Below, one piece after another: positions 24,552 to 32,086 of a DNA stretch of 32,086 bases. The first letter of the stretch is position 1; every line of letters starts with the position of its first letter. The DNA is from Candidatus Nanopelagicaceae bacterium (GTDB lineage: Bacteria; Actinomycetota; Actinomycetes; Nanopelagicales; Nanopelagicaceae), in assembly GCA_947460855.1 (NCBI GenBank), contig CANHGU010000007.1:1-32086 (forward strand), read 5' to 3'. Position numbers and translations under genes: made by a program. A model generated the notes under the pieces. It saw only the letters and a program-made list of their open reading frames with translations. It had not been told where the DNA came from and did no database searches.

Positions 24552-25689
24552 TACCCTGAAAGCGCTTTGGTGAAAATGGTGATGGATCCATAAATGGACT
24601 TTGCCCTGTTATTTGCGAAGTGATTAGTTCACCAGTTGCTGGCGCTAATCCAATTCCAGCACCTTCATGGCCTGCTGCATGCCAAAGACCGGAAATAAGT
24701 GCATCCTCTCCTATGACTGGTAAATGATCTGGAGCATATGGTCGAAAACCACGATAAGCCCTTAGTAATTGCACATTGGAGAGAATCGGAAACAGTGATA
24801 TTGCTTGCCGTGCAAGTTGGCGCAAAATTGCTACATCTAGTTCACCGTTAAAGCCAACTCGTTCCCGAGAGGCTCCAATTAAAATAGTACCGCTGGCTGT
24901 TCCTTCTACTACAGCCGATGATTGCAGATCTGCCTGCCCACTTGCGACATTTGCAACATAATCTGCATCATAAACTTTGTGATGAATGAGTTTTGGCGCA
25001 GGCGAAGTAACTAAAATAAAACCGCGTCTTGGCATTATAGGTAGGTATGAATTAGCCATTTTTGCAATTTCACCCGCCCAAGTTCCGGTTGCATTAATGA
25101 CAATTGGGGAGATGTAACTATTTTTATCGGTAGATATACCAGTTACAGAGTTGTGATTTGAATTTACCTTAATCACATTTTCACCTTGCACAAATACCCC
25201 ACCGCGCTTTTTTACTGCTCTCATAATCTGCGCAGCAGCTAGCATTGGTTGGCACTGCGCATCTTTTGGATATAAAACACCATATTCAACGTCAGCAGAT
25301 AGGTATGGCTCAATTTTTTGCAGTCCATTTCGATCCAATTCAATGGTTTCCACGCCACTAGATTTCTGCAAAGTTGCTAGTCTCTTTAAATTTGATATGC
25401 CCTTTTCACTTCTGGATACAACTATTCCTCCTTTAGCTTCAAGCTCAAACCCACCACCGATATCTGTGTCTAGTTCAAACCATGCATCTCTTGATCGCAT
25501 TGCTAGAGTAAGTTCAGCCCCAGGTTCTTTGTCGGAAACTAAAATATTTCCTTCACCGGCCCCAGTAGTTCCACTTGCAACTGGACCACGATCAATTACT
25601 AGCACCTTAAGTCCAGCATTTGTAAGTGCCAGAGCACTACAGGCACCAACTACTCCAGCACCAATCACAATGGCATCAGGATTTTTCAT
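24532..25689 (-). CDS. D-hydroxyproline dehydrogenase, beta-type (DAO) subunit
   Basis: This 385-residue FAD-dependent D-amino-acid-oxidase-family protein has the Rossmann motif G-A-G-V-V-G at 10-15. It ends with a DAO-type C-terminal pattern: R-G-F-R-P-Y-A-P-D-H-L-P-V-I-G, then H-A-A-G-H-E-G-A-G-I-G. It would be the catalytic subunit oxidising cis-4-hydroxy-D-proline to the pyrroline (LhpB type). It is the first gene of the five-gene operon. TAGATT ends 6 nt before its ATG and no ribosome site is seen. Sarcosine or glycine oxidase activity is an alternative from sequence alone; the epimerase and deaminase neighbours argue for hydroxyproline. Confidence 0.84.
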   Translation of the reverse strand: MKNPDAIVIGAGVVGACSALALTNAGLKVLVIDRGPVASGTTGAGEGNILVSDKEPGAELTLAMRSRDAWFELDTDIGGGFELEAKGGIVVSRSEKGISNLKRLATLQKSSGVETIELDRNGLQKIEPYLSADVEYGVLYPKDAQCQPMLAAAQIMRAVKKRGGVFVQGENVIKVNSNHNSVTGISTDKNSYISPIVINATGTWAGEIAKMANSYLPIMPRRGFILVTSPAPKLIHHKVYDADYVANVASGQADLQSSAVVEGTASGTILIGASRERVGFNGELDVAILRQLARQAISLFPILSNVQLLRAYRGFRPYAPDHLPVIGEDALISGLWHAAGHEGAGIGLAPATGELITSQITGQSPFMDPSPFSPKRFQGSEYVAV

Positions 25690-25701
25690 GCTATAAATCT
25701 A
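25690..25701 (-). promoter_or_regulatory. Putative leaderless -10 element of the hydroxyproline operon
   Basis: On the minus strand TAGATT (25701 to 25696) lies 6 nt before the ATG of the first operon gene and fits TAnnnT. A start of transcription at or next to the A of the ATG would give a leaderless message. An alternative -10, TATAGT, lies about 25 bp further upstream inside a palindrome. Confidence 0.4.
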
Positions 25702-25711
25702 CTGTCAGTAC

Positions 25712-25736
25712 CCCACTTTTAACTATAAGTAGTGGG
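25712..25736. promoter_or_regulatory. Inverted repeat, candidate operator of the hydroxyproline operon
   Basis: CCCACT (25712-25717) and AGTGGG (25731-25736) form a perfect 6-bp inverted repeat with 13 bp between the arms. It covers the likely -35 region of the minus-strand operon, or the -10 of an alternative promoter. Size and place fit a dimeric repressor or activator. No regulator gene lies beside the operon. Confidence 0.4.
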
Positions 25737-25907
25737 TTACCTCACCAATTTAACCGGGTGCGAATAGGGTAAATCGCACTTCCATTTTATTTCTGCTAAC
25801 CATCGGACGTAGAGTTCCCATCTATATTCACTGCGGTATAAATGGTGCGTTTTCCACAGAATTGAGATTATCTACAAAGGCTTTGTAAATTACTATGTAA
25901 TTACCTT
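25737..25907 (+). promoter_or_regulatory. Upstream region of comEA with two adjacent palindromes
   Basis: The rest of the 218-bp divergent gap contains the -10-like TATATT (25823-25828) and TATAAA (25837-25842). Just before comEA lie two perfect palindromes: ACAAAG-G-CTTTGT (25874-25886) and AATTAC-TAT-GTAATT (25888-25902). They are one base apart and end 5 bp before the GTG. They could be operator sites or mRNA structures covering the start. No other feature is apparent here. Confidence 0.35.
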
Positions 25908-26501
25908 GTGCTCGATATCGACATAAACCCCGAACAAAAACGTGGATTAATTATAGTTTTCGCACTAACGATTGGATTAGCTGGGTTTTTCTTTTTAAAT
26001 TCACGTCCTACCGCTGAACCAGTATTGATACAAGATACCAATATAGATCAGACTCAAAATGATTTAATCGATATTCCAACTAAATTAATAGTCAATGTTG
26101 CTGGAAGAGTTAAAAATCCAGGTGTCTACCAATTACCACAGGGCTCAAGAGTTGTTGATGCAATCGAGGCAGCTGGTATGCAACTTAAAGGCGTTGATAT
26201 AAGCGATATAAATCTAGCTAGATTATTAGTAGATGGAGAGCAAGTACTAGTTGGCGGCTCAAAGTTGACAAGCAAAAAGAGTACTCCTAAAAAAATTACA
26301 TCAGATAATCCTCTCGATATAAATAGAGCAACTATTACTCAACTAGATACTTTGCCAGGTATTGGTCCAGTTACAGCCCAGCGAATTATTGACTATCGAA
26401 CAAAAGTTGGTCGTATAAGTTCAATTGATGAACTCAAGAAAATTTCCGGACTTGGTGGATCAAAATTCGAAGAGATAAAAGCCTTACTTCGAGTTTTATA
26501 G
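25908..26501 (+). CDS. comEA: Competence protein ComEA (membrane-anchored DNA receptor)
   Basis: ComEA binds incoming double-stranded DNA at the cell surface and hands it to the ComEC channel. The 197-residue protein has one membrane helix near the N terminus (about 13-30), a SLBB-type domain (about 60-118, with V-N-V-A-G-R-V-K-N-P-G-V-Y) and a helix-hairpin-helix DNA-binding domain (about 136-197, with D-I-N-R-A and L-P-G-I-G). This domain order and length fit ComEA. The start is GTG; no ribosome site is seen. The comEC frame is already open across its last 20 codons. Confidence 0.95.
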   Translation: MLDIDINPEQKRGLIIVFALTIGLAGFFFLNSRPTAEPVLIQDTNIDQTQNDLIDIPTKLIVNVAGRVKNPGVYQLPQGSRVVDAIEAAGMQLKGVDISDINLARLLVDGEQVLVGGSKLTSKKSTPKKITSDNPLDINRATITQLDTLPGIGPVTAQRIIDYRTKVGRISSIDELKKISGLGGSKFEEIKALLRVL

Positions 26502-28747
26502 ATTATCGACTACTTTTAATAGGTAGTTCTTTATGGTTTGGTGCGGCGTTAGTCGGGTTCTTACCTAGCATAAAATTACTACTGATCATTGCCTTAATTG
26601 GTTTCATCTTTATTTATAGAAAAAGTTCATACTCAATAATACTGATTGCAGTTTTAGTAGGGTGTTGCTTAATCAGTATCAGACAATTTGCCTTAAACAA
26701 CCAGCTTCTGATGGCACATTTTGGTGATACGGCTGAGGTTGAGGGAGTAATTCAATCTGATCCGATTATTAAAGCTGGCAAAATTATTGGATCTAGATTA
26801 CAAGATGATCAATTCAGTGTTCTATTTAAACTAACAAAAATTGAAGGTGTATCAGTTAATTTACCCACGCGCCTTAAATATGATTTAAATTCTAAAGTAG
26901 GAATTGATCAAAAAGTAAAATTGAAAGCAAGATTTATAAAAAGTAAGGAGCGTAAAGTTGCGGCGCTACTAATTGCTAATGGAAAGATTTCCATATTAAC
27001 TGACTCCAGAAAGCTATTCTCTACCACATCAGGGATCAGAGATAGTTTTAGAAAATTGGTAAAGCATTCCGATGCAGGCTCTCTTATTCCAGGAATGGTG
27101 CTCGGAGACACTTCGCTGCAAAACTCAGTATTTGCCGACAAAATGCGAAGAGTGGGACTTTCCCATTTGACTGCAGTCAGTGGAGCAAACTTCGCACTGG
27201 TCGCCTCTTTTTTGCTTTGGCTACTTCAATTCATAGTCGCAAAGATTCGAATTAGAATTCAAATTGTTACCTTAATTCTTGTTTTATTTATATTTCTAGT
27301 TCGACCAACACCATCTGTACTACGTGCTTCAGTAATGACTGGCGTTCTTTTATTCGCAAAACTAAGAGGTGAAAAATCAACTGGTATACCAGCATTAGGT
27401 TGTGCAATTGCATTACTTATATTACTTGACCCATTCCAAGCAATTGACCCAGGATTTTCATTATCTGTACTAGCAACCGCTGGAATCTTAATATTTTCGC
27501 CGGTTATTAAATATAAGTTAGGTAATTATATAAAGCATGAGTGGCTAGTCGAAGCAATTTCAATTCCAGTAAGTGCAACTTTATTTTGTATCCCAATTAT
27601 CGTTTTGCTATCTAGCCAACTCTCTCTAATTACAGTACCAGCTAATATTTTAGTTGCTCCAGTAATTGCACCAATAACTGTTCTTGGATTTATAGCAGCT
27701 GTTTTTTCTCCTTTTATTCCAACAATTTCAACGATATTACTATTCATCGCAACTCCAATAGCTAATTGGATTGTCACGATCTGCCAAATAATGAATAGTT
27801 CGCCGGTAATTACTTTTAATCAAAGCGGATTTTTTATTGCAACATTTATACTATTGATCACTGCAGCTCTAACCAAGAAACTTTGGCTATCGGGTGTAGT
27901 AATACTTTTATTAGTTTTGCAATTATTTTTTAACTCGATGGTATGGCCAGGAAAGAACTGGCAAATTGCTAATTGTGATGTCGGACAAGGTGATGGGTTA
28001 GTTATAAATCTTGGCGATAGCAGCGGATTGGTTATTGATACCGGTCCAGATCCGCTCAAAATCAATCAGTGCTTACATAAATTAAAGATAAAGAAAATTC
28101 CGTTGTTAGTCCTAACTCATTTCCATGCGGATCATGTTGGAGGTCTTTCCTCAGTTATCAAAGATCGAAAGATAGGGCAGGTCTGGATATCTAATTTATT
28201 AGAGCCTGAAGCAAGTTATAAATCAGTACTAACACTTTTAAAGGGAATTGAACTTCGAACCGTTAAAGAGGGAGACAGATTTACTTCCAGTAACAATAAT
28301 TTAGATATTATGGTGTTGTGGCCAAGGGCTATTACCCAGGATTTTCAAACTTTGCCGGGCGATGGTTCAACAGTTAATAACTCAAGTATCTCTCTAATTA
28401 TTAGGATAAAATCACTTTCCATATTTGTAGCCGGCGATATTGAACCAGCAGTACAAGAGATAATTACAAAATCTGGCTACTTAGCAGCAGTAGATGTTTT
28501 AAAAGTATGCCATCATGGATCAAAGTACCAATATCTACCGATGCTTGATCAGCTTAAACCGAAGATTGCCATTATCAGCGTTGGTGCTGGTAATTCATAT
28601 GGACATCCCGATCCGGAGTACATAAATGAGTTGAAGCGAAGAAATATTAAAGTTCTGCGCACGGATATCTCAGGTGGAGTCTCACTTGCTCCACCTAATA
28701 GGATCAGGGTTACTGGCAAAGAATGGTGGCAAATTAGATGGGGTTAG
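26498..28747 (+). CDS. comEC: Competence protein ComEC (DNA uptake channel with C-terminal MBL domain)
   Basis: ComEC forms the inner-membrane channel for single-stranded DNA uptake. The first ATG (26711) would give 678 residues, but the same frame is open back to 26432. From 26498 it encodes a hydrophobic N terminus (two or three membrane segments, then R-Q-F-A-L-N-N) typical of ComEC. There is no ATG, GTG or TTG in that stretch. I place the start at ATA 26498-26500, which overlaps the comEA TAG (ATAG) like the 4-bp overlaps elsewhere here; this gives 749 residues. The start codon is uncertain. Domains: N-terminal DUF4131-like part, the competence membrane domain (with H-L-T-A-V-S-G-A-N), and a metallo-beta-lactamase domain with H-F-H-A-D-H from about residue 541. 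It overlaps holA by 10 bp. Confidence 0.92.
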   Translation: MDYRLLLIGSSLWFGAALVGFLPSIKLLLIIALIGFIFIYRKSSYSIILIAVLVGCCLISIRQFALNNQLLMAHFGDTAEVEGVIQSDPIIKAGKIIGSRLQDDQFSVLFKLTKIEGVSVNLPTRLKYDLNSKVGIDQKVKLKARFIKSKERKVAALLIANGKISILTDSRKLFSTTSGIRDSFRKLVKHSDAGSLIPGMVLGDTSLQNSVFADKMRRVGLSHLTAVSGANFALVASFLLWLLQFIVAKIRIRIQIVTLILVLFIFLVRPTPSVLRASVMTGVLLFAKLRGEKSTGIPALGCAIALLILLDPFQAIDPGFSLSVLATAGILIFSPVIKYKLGNYIKHEWLVEAISIPVSATLFCIPIIVLLSSQLSLITVPANILVAPVIAPITVLGFIAAVFSPFIPTISTILLFIATPIANWIVTICQIMNSSPVITFNQSGFFIATFILLITAALTKKLWLSGVVILLLVLQLFFNSMVWPGKNWQIANCDVGQGDGLVINLGDSSGLVIDTGPDPLKINQCLHKLKIKKIPLLVLTHFHADHVGGLSSVIKDRKIGQVWISNLLEPEASYKSVLTLLKGIELRTVKEGDRFTSSNNNLDIMVLWPRAITQDFQTLPGDGSTVNNSSISLIIRIKSLSIFVAGDIEPAVQEIITKSGYLAAVDVLKVCHHGSKYQYLPMLDQLKPKIAIISVGAGNSYGHPDPEYINELKRRNIKVLRTDISGGVSLAPPNRIRVTGKEWWQIRWG

Positions 28748-29682
28748 TTTTAATCCAAGGCGGAGAAAGTCTGTTAGCTGATCGAGCCATTTCAGAAATC
28801 ACAACTTCATTCCCTAATGCCCAGGTCACTAGTTTGTCAGCTAGCGAGATTGAGGTTGGAGTTATCACTGATAGTTTAGCTCCATCCTTGTTTTCTGATA
28901 CCAGGATTGTTGTAATTAAAGAAATTCAAGATTTGGCATCTGAATGTAGTGACGAGGTTGCAAGTTACTTAGAGAATACAGATGAGAATCTAACTTTAGT
29001 ACTTTGGCATAAAGGTGGGGTCAAAGGCAAAGCGCTTGTAGATAAAATTAAAAAAGCAAAAGCCGAATTAATCACAGCTGAAGTTATTAAAAAAGATAGT
29101 GAAAAGTCTGACTTTATTCGAAATGAGTTTAAGCGATTAGAGAGAAAGGTAAGCACGGAGGCTATTAGCGCCTTAATTGATTCACTTGGAAGTGACCTAA
29201 GAGAATTAAGTGCTGCCTGTTCACAGCTTGCCTCTGATGTAGCTATAAATAAAATTATTGATGAAGATGATGTTAAGTCTTATCAACAGGGCAGAGTTGA
29301 AAGTACTGGATTTGATGTGGCTGATGCCGCAATTGATGGTAAGACAGCTATTGCCTTAATTAATTTACGAAATGCGATTGCAACTGGAACTGATCCAGTT
29401 TTAATTGTTAGTGCATTAGCATCTTCTCTTAGAACTCTTGCGAAAGTATCTGGCGAATCTCGAAGTACTAAGTCATTCGAGTTAGCGTCAACATTGGCTC
29501 TTCCGCCTTGGCAAATTGATAAGGCTAGGCGCCAATTAACTGGCTGGAGTGAGAGCGGCTTAACAAAGGCGGTAATTGCTGTTGCAGCTGCTGATGCAGA
29601 TATAAAAGGTGCCGCTTCAGATCCTATTTACGCCCTTGAACGGGCGATAATGACCGTTTGTTCTGTGAAAGGTAGTAGATAA
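28738..29682 (+). CDS. holA: DNA polymerase III delta subunit
   Basis: HolA opens the sliding clamp within the clamp loader. The 314-residue protein starts with the family pattern L-I-Q-G-G-E-S-L-L-A-D-R-A-I, has L-W-H-K-G-G in the AAA+-like domain, and L-x-S-D-L-R-E-L in the third-domain approach. The C-terminal collar helices contain P-P-W-Q-I-D-K-A-R. The sequence is divergent, as usual for delta, but the comEC-holA-rpsT order supports it. The ATG lies within the comEC 3' end (10-bp overlap), so translation is probably coupled. Confidence 0.92.
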   Translation: MGLVLIQGGESLLADRAISEITTSFPNAQVTSLSASEIEVGVITDSLAPSLFSDTRIVVIKEIQDLASECSDEVASYLENTDENLTLVLWHKGGVKGKALVDKIKKAKAELITAEVIKKDSEKSDFIRNEFKRLERKVSTEAISALIDSLGSDLRELSAACSQLASDVAINKIIDEDDVKSYQQGRVESTGFDVADAAIDGKTAIALINLRNAIATGTDPVLIVSALASSLRTLAKVSGESRSTKSFELASTLALPPWQIDKARRQLTGWSESGLTKAVIAVAAADADIKGAASDPIYALERAIMTVCSVKGSR

Positions 29683-29684
29683 TC

Positions 29685-29701
29685 ACGCTCAGTTTGAGCG
29701 T
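29685..29701. repeat. Perfect 7-bp hairpin after holA
   Basis: ACGCTCA-GTT-TGAGCGT is a perfect stem with a three-base loop just after the holA stop. There is no following T run, so it is not a classical terminator. Its 3' arm includes the TTGAGC hexamer that looks like the -35 of the rpsT promoter. Confidence 0.5.
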
Positions 29702-29723
29702 AACCGCCCAACGCTGATACCCT
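29694..29723 (+). promoter_or_regulatory. rpsT promoter
   Basis: TTGAGC (29694-29699) and TACCCT (29718-29723) are separated by 18 bp, nearly identical in sequence and spacing to the pair before the RodZ-like gene. The leader would be about 45 nt. It includes an AT-only-stem hairpin (CTTAAA 29733-29738 with TTTAAG 29745-29750) and an AAAAGG ribosome site about 9 nt before the GTG. Confidence 0.5.
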
Positions 29724-29775
29724 ACGGCTCTTCTTAAATAAGTTTTTAAGATTCAAAGAGAAAAGGTAATCCTAA

Positions 29776-30045
29776 GTGGCAAATATTAAGTCCCAGATAA
29801 AGCGTATTCGCACCAATAATAAGGCGCAGGATCGCAATAAGGCATATCGCTCAGCACTTCGAACTGCTATTCGTAGATTTCGTGATGCTGTTACATCTGG
29901 TGATGCTGCAAAGATTAAAGCTGAATTTACTGATGCATCACGTTCATTAGATACAGCTGTTTCTAAGGGTGTAATTCATGCCAATAATGCAGCAAATAAA
30001 AAGTCAGCGATGGCCAAGTTGGCCAACAAAGCTGGCGTTCGTTAA
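29776..30045 (+). CDS. rpsT: 30S ribosomal protein S20
   Basis: S20 binds 16S rRNA early in assembly of the small subunit. The 89-residue basic protein has the family start [14 protein letters not shown], and H-x-N-x-A-A-N-K-K-S in the C-terminal helix. The GTG start is supported by an AAAAGG ribosome site and by the conserved A-N-I-K-S N terminus. It is monocistronic or co-transcribed with lepA, 25 bp downstream. Confidence 0.98.
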   Translation: MANIKSQIKRIRTNNKAQDRNKAYRSALRTAIRRFRDAVTSGDAAKIKAEFTDASRSLDTAVSKGVIHANNAANKKSAMAKLANKAGVR

Positions 30046-30070
30046 TTTTCTAGACTCTGCGAAGGCATAA

Positions 30071-31936
30071 ATGCCTGCCATCTCGATAGCTAAAGCACCG
30101 CAACCTGCTGCCACAAATCCTGCGCAAATACGTAATTATTGCATTATTGCCCATATCGATCATGGTAAATCTACTTTGGCAGATCGAATGCTAGGAATAA
30201 CTGGTGTAGTTGAAGACAGAAATATGCGTGCACAATATTTAGATCGCATGGATATTGAGCGCGAACGCGGTATCACGATTAAGAGTCAGGCAGTTCGCCT
30301 ACCTTGGCGATCTGGCTTAGATAATCAAGAATATGTACTAAACATGATTGATACACCTGGCCATGTTGATTTTACATATGAAGTTTCACGCTCACTCGCT
30401 GCTTGCGAAGGTGCAGTTTTGCTAGTTGATTGCGCACAGGGAATTGAAGCTCAAACGTTGGCAAATCTCTATTTAGCAATGGAGAATAACTTAACGATCA
30501 TTCCAGTTCTAAATAAAATAGATTTACCTGCTGCTCAGCCGGAGAAATTTGCTGAAGAGCTAGCGAATTTAATTGGGTGTAAACCGGAGGACTGCTTAAG
30601 AGTTTCTGGTAAAACGGGTGAGGGAGTTGAAGCGTTGCTTGATCAAATTGTTAAACAAATTCCACCCCCTGTTGGTGATCCAAAGGCACCTACCAGAGCT
30701 TTAATTTTTGATTCAGTCTATGACTCCTATCGAGGTGTTGTTACCTATGTGCGTGTTGTAGATGGTCATCTATCACCACGTGATCAAATTCAAATGTATT
30801 CAACTGGGGTACGCCATGAGATGTTAGAGGTTGGTGTTATTTCACCAGAACCTATAGCAAGTAAAGGATTAGGTGTTGGCGAGGTAGGTTATTTGATCAC
30901 TGGCGTAAAAGATGTACGCCAATCTCGAGTTGGTGACACAGTAACTACCTATAACAATCCAGCTACCGTGGCACTTGCTGGCTATAAAGATCCTAAGCCG
31001 ATGGTTTTTTCTGGTCTGTTTCCGTTAGATGGCGCCGAGTACCCAATGTTGCGTGAAGCGCTAGATAAATTACAACTAAATGATGCCGCCCTAGTTTTCG
31101 AACCAGAGTCCTCCGCAGCGCTTGGTTTTGGATTTAGATGTGGATTTCTTGGTCTACTGCATATGGAAATTGTGAGAGAGCGACTTGAGCGCGAGGCTGG
31201 TTTAACATTAATTTCAACGGCACCAAGCGTGGTTTACAACGTAACACTTGATGATGGCAAAAAAATAGTTGTGACAAATCCATCTGAGTATCCAGATGGA
31301 AAAATTGCCGAAGTGCAAGAGCCAATCGTGAAGGCAACAATATTGGCCCCAAGTGAGTTTATTGGAACAATTATGGAGTTATGTCAGCAACGTAGAGGCG
31401 TGCAAAAAGGAATGGATTATCTGTCAGAAGATCGAATCGAAATTCGCTATACGTTACCACTGGCTGAGATTGTCTTTGATTTTTTTGACCAACTTAAATC
31501 TCGTACGCGCGGCTATGCCTCATTAGATTATGAACCAATTGGCGAAGAACCAGGTGATTTAGTCAAGGTTGATATTTTGTTACAAGGTGAAAAAGTAGAT
31601 GCATTTAGTCAAATTGTTCATCGCGATAAAGCTTATGCCTACGGTGTTTCCATGACTGGAAAATTACATGAATTAATTCCTCGGCAACAGTTCGAAGTTC
31701 CAATTCAAGCTGCAATTGGTGCAAAGATTATTGCCCGCGAAAACATAAGAGCTATACGCAAGGATGTATTAGCAAAGTGTTATGGTGGTGATATTACCCG
31801 TAAGCGCAAACTACTCGAGAAACAAAAAGAGGGTAAGAAGCGTATGAAGATGGTAGGGCGAGTAGAGGTACCGCAGGAGGCATTTATTGCTGCGCTAACA
31901 ACCGACTCAGATAAAGCGAGTGAAAAGAAGAAGTAA
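30071..31936 (+). CDS. lepA: Elongation factor 4 (LepA)
   Basis: LepA is a ribosomal GTPase related to EF-G that acts on stalled or misplaced ribosomes and in initiation or assembly. The 621-residue protein has G1 [11 protein letters not shown]2 R-G-I-T-I, G3 D-T-P-G-H, G4 N-K-I-D, and the LepA-specific C-terminal domain with [30 protein letters not shown] ribosome site lies 5 nt before the ATG. The first 18 residues are a short extension. hemW starts immediately after the stop, the common bacterial arrangement. Confidence 0.98.
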   Translation: MPAISIAKAPQPAATNPAQIRNYCIIAHIDHGKSTLADRMLGITGVVEDRNMRAQYLDRMDIERERGITIKSQAVRLPWRSGLDNQEYVLNMIDTPGHVDFTYEVSRSLAACEGAVLLVDCAQGIEAQTLANLYLAMENNLTIIPVLNKIDLPAAQPEKFAEELANLIGCKPEDCLRVSGKTGEGVEALLDQIVKQIPPPVGDPKAPTRALIFDSVYDSYRGVVTYVRVVDGHLSPRDQIQMYSTGVRHEMLEVGVISPEPIASKGLGVGEVGYLITGVKDVRQSRVGDTVTTYNNPATVALAGYKDPKPMVFSGLFPLDGAEYPMLREALDKLQLNDAALVFEPESSAALGFGFRCGFLGLLHMEIVRERLEREAGLTLISTAPSVVYNVTLDDGKKIVVTNPSEYPDGKIAEVQEPIVKATILAPSEFIGTIMELCQQRRGVQKGMDYLSEDRIEIRYTLPLAEIVFDFFDQLKSRTRGYASLDYEPIGEEPGDLVKVDILLQGEKVDAFSQIVHRDKAYAYGVSMTGKLHELIPRQQFEVPIQAAIGAKIIARENIRAIRKDVLAKCYGGDITRKRKLLEKQKEGKKRMKMVGRVEVPQEAFIAALTTDSDKASEKKK

Positions 31937-32086
31937 GTGAATCTTGCATTCTATATTCATATTCCTTACTGCGTTAAACGCTGTGGCTATTGCGACTTCA
32001 ATACTTACACTCCAGCTGAATTGCAACTAACCGAAGGGTTAAAAGAGATATCAAACTCTTACATTGATTTAGCTATTAAAGAAATC
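31937..32086 (+). CDS. hemW: HemW (coproporphyrinogen III oxidase-like radical SAM protein), N-terminal part
   Basis: A frame opens with GTG directly after the lepA TAA and runs off the window end (50 codons seen). It encodes N-L-A-F-Y-I-H-I-P-Y-C, then the radical-SAM cluster C-V-K-R-C-G-Y-C-D-F-N-T-Y, diagnostic for HemW/HemN. HemW binds heme and is thought to deliver it to respiratory enzymes. It lacks the extended N terminus of true HemN, and lepA-hemW adjacency supports HemW. No separate promoter is seen, so co-transcription with lepA is likely. Confidence 0.93.
   Translation, partial: MNLAFYIHIPYCVKRCGYCDFNTYTPAELQLTEGLKEISNSYIDLAIKEI

Noticed and set aside
26711-28747. comEC starting at the first ATG
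   Set aside because: This start would drop an in-frame hydrophobic N terminus typical of ComEC that begins right at the comEA stop.
29685-29701. Intrinsic terminator after holA
   Set aside because: The stem is perfect but no T run follows, and its 3' arm overlaps the probable rpsT -35 element.

Overview
The window is about 32 kb of densely packed, AT-rich (roughly 40 % GC by eye) bacterial chromosome. The gene order is actinobacterial: pnp, M16 protease, dapB, thyX, dapA, rnj, ftsK, an HTH membrane protein, rimO, pgsA, cinA, clgR-like, DUF3046, recA, recX, miaB, miaA, dapF, hflX, and later comEA, comEC, holA, rpsT, lepA, hemW. The perfect actinobacterial SOS box before recA, the DUF3046 protein and the mycoredoxin-like protein agree. 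Low GC, short intergenic spaces and start/stop overlaps suggest a streamlined freshwater actinobacterium of the acI / Nanopelagicales (Planktophila-like) type. That lineage assignment is inference.

Layout. 1-2784 (+): end of pnp, M16 peptidase, dapB and a mycoredoxin-like protein, the last three chained by overlap or 1-bp spacing. 2781-3748 (-): azlCD amino-acid exporter. 3801-12893 (+): thyX, dapA, rnj, ftsK, RodZ-like protein, rimO, pgsA, cinA. 12890-15716 (+): ClgR-like and TetR-like regulators, DUF3046, a GC-rich SOS-controlled leader, recA, recX. 15734-20983 (+): miaB, miaA, dapF, hflX and an unrecognised membrane protein. 20980-25689 (-): a five-gene operon read as D-hydroxyproline dehydrogenase (three subunits), a DHDPS-family deaminase and a hydroxyproline epimerase. 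25908-32086 (+): comEA, comEC, holA, rpsT, lepA and the first 50 codons of hemW.

How the genes work together. dapA, dapB and dapF belong to the lysine/diaminopimelate pathway. pnp and rnj handle RNA turnover. rimO, miaB and miaA modify ribosome or tRNA, and rpsT, lepA and hflX act on or around the ribosome. ftsK, recA, recX, holA and comEA/EC concern DNA segregation, repair, replication and uptake. The clear accessory element is the minus-strand operon between the recA-hflX block and the comEA-lepA block. It would convert trans-4-hydroxy-L-proline towards alpha-ketoglutarate semialdehyde; the final dehydrogenase and a transporter are not in the window.

Points of most interest: the hydroxyproline operon with a palindrome in its promoter; comEC, whose frame runs 71 codons upstream of its first ATG with no ATG, GTG or TTG and appears to start at an ATA overlapping the comEA stop; the structured GC-rich recA leader; and a recurrent TAnnnT hexamer 6-9 nt before start codons, suggesting leaderless transcripts. 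I saw no tRNA, rRNA, CRISPR array, insertion sequence, prophage gene or classical hairpin-plus-U-run terminator. There is no gene-free stretch longer than about 220 bases.
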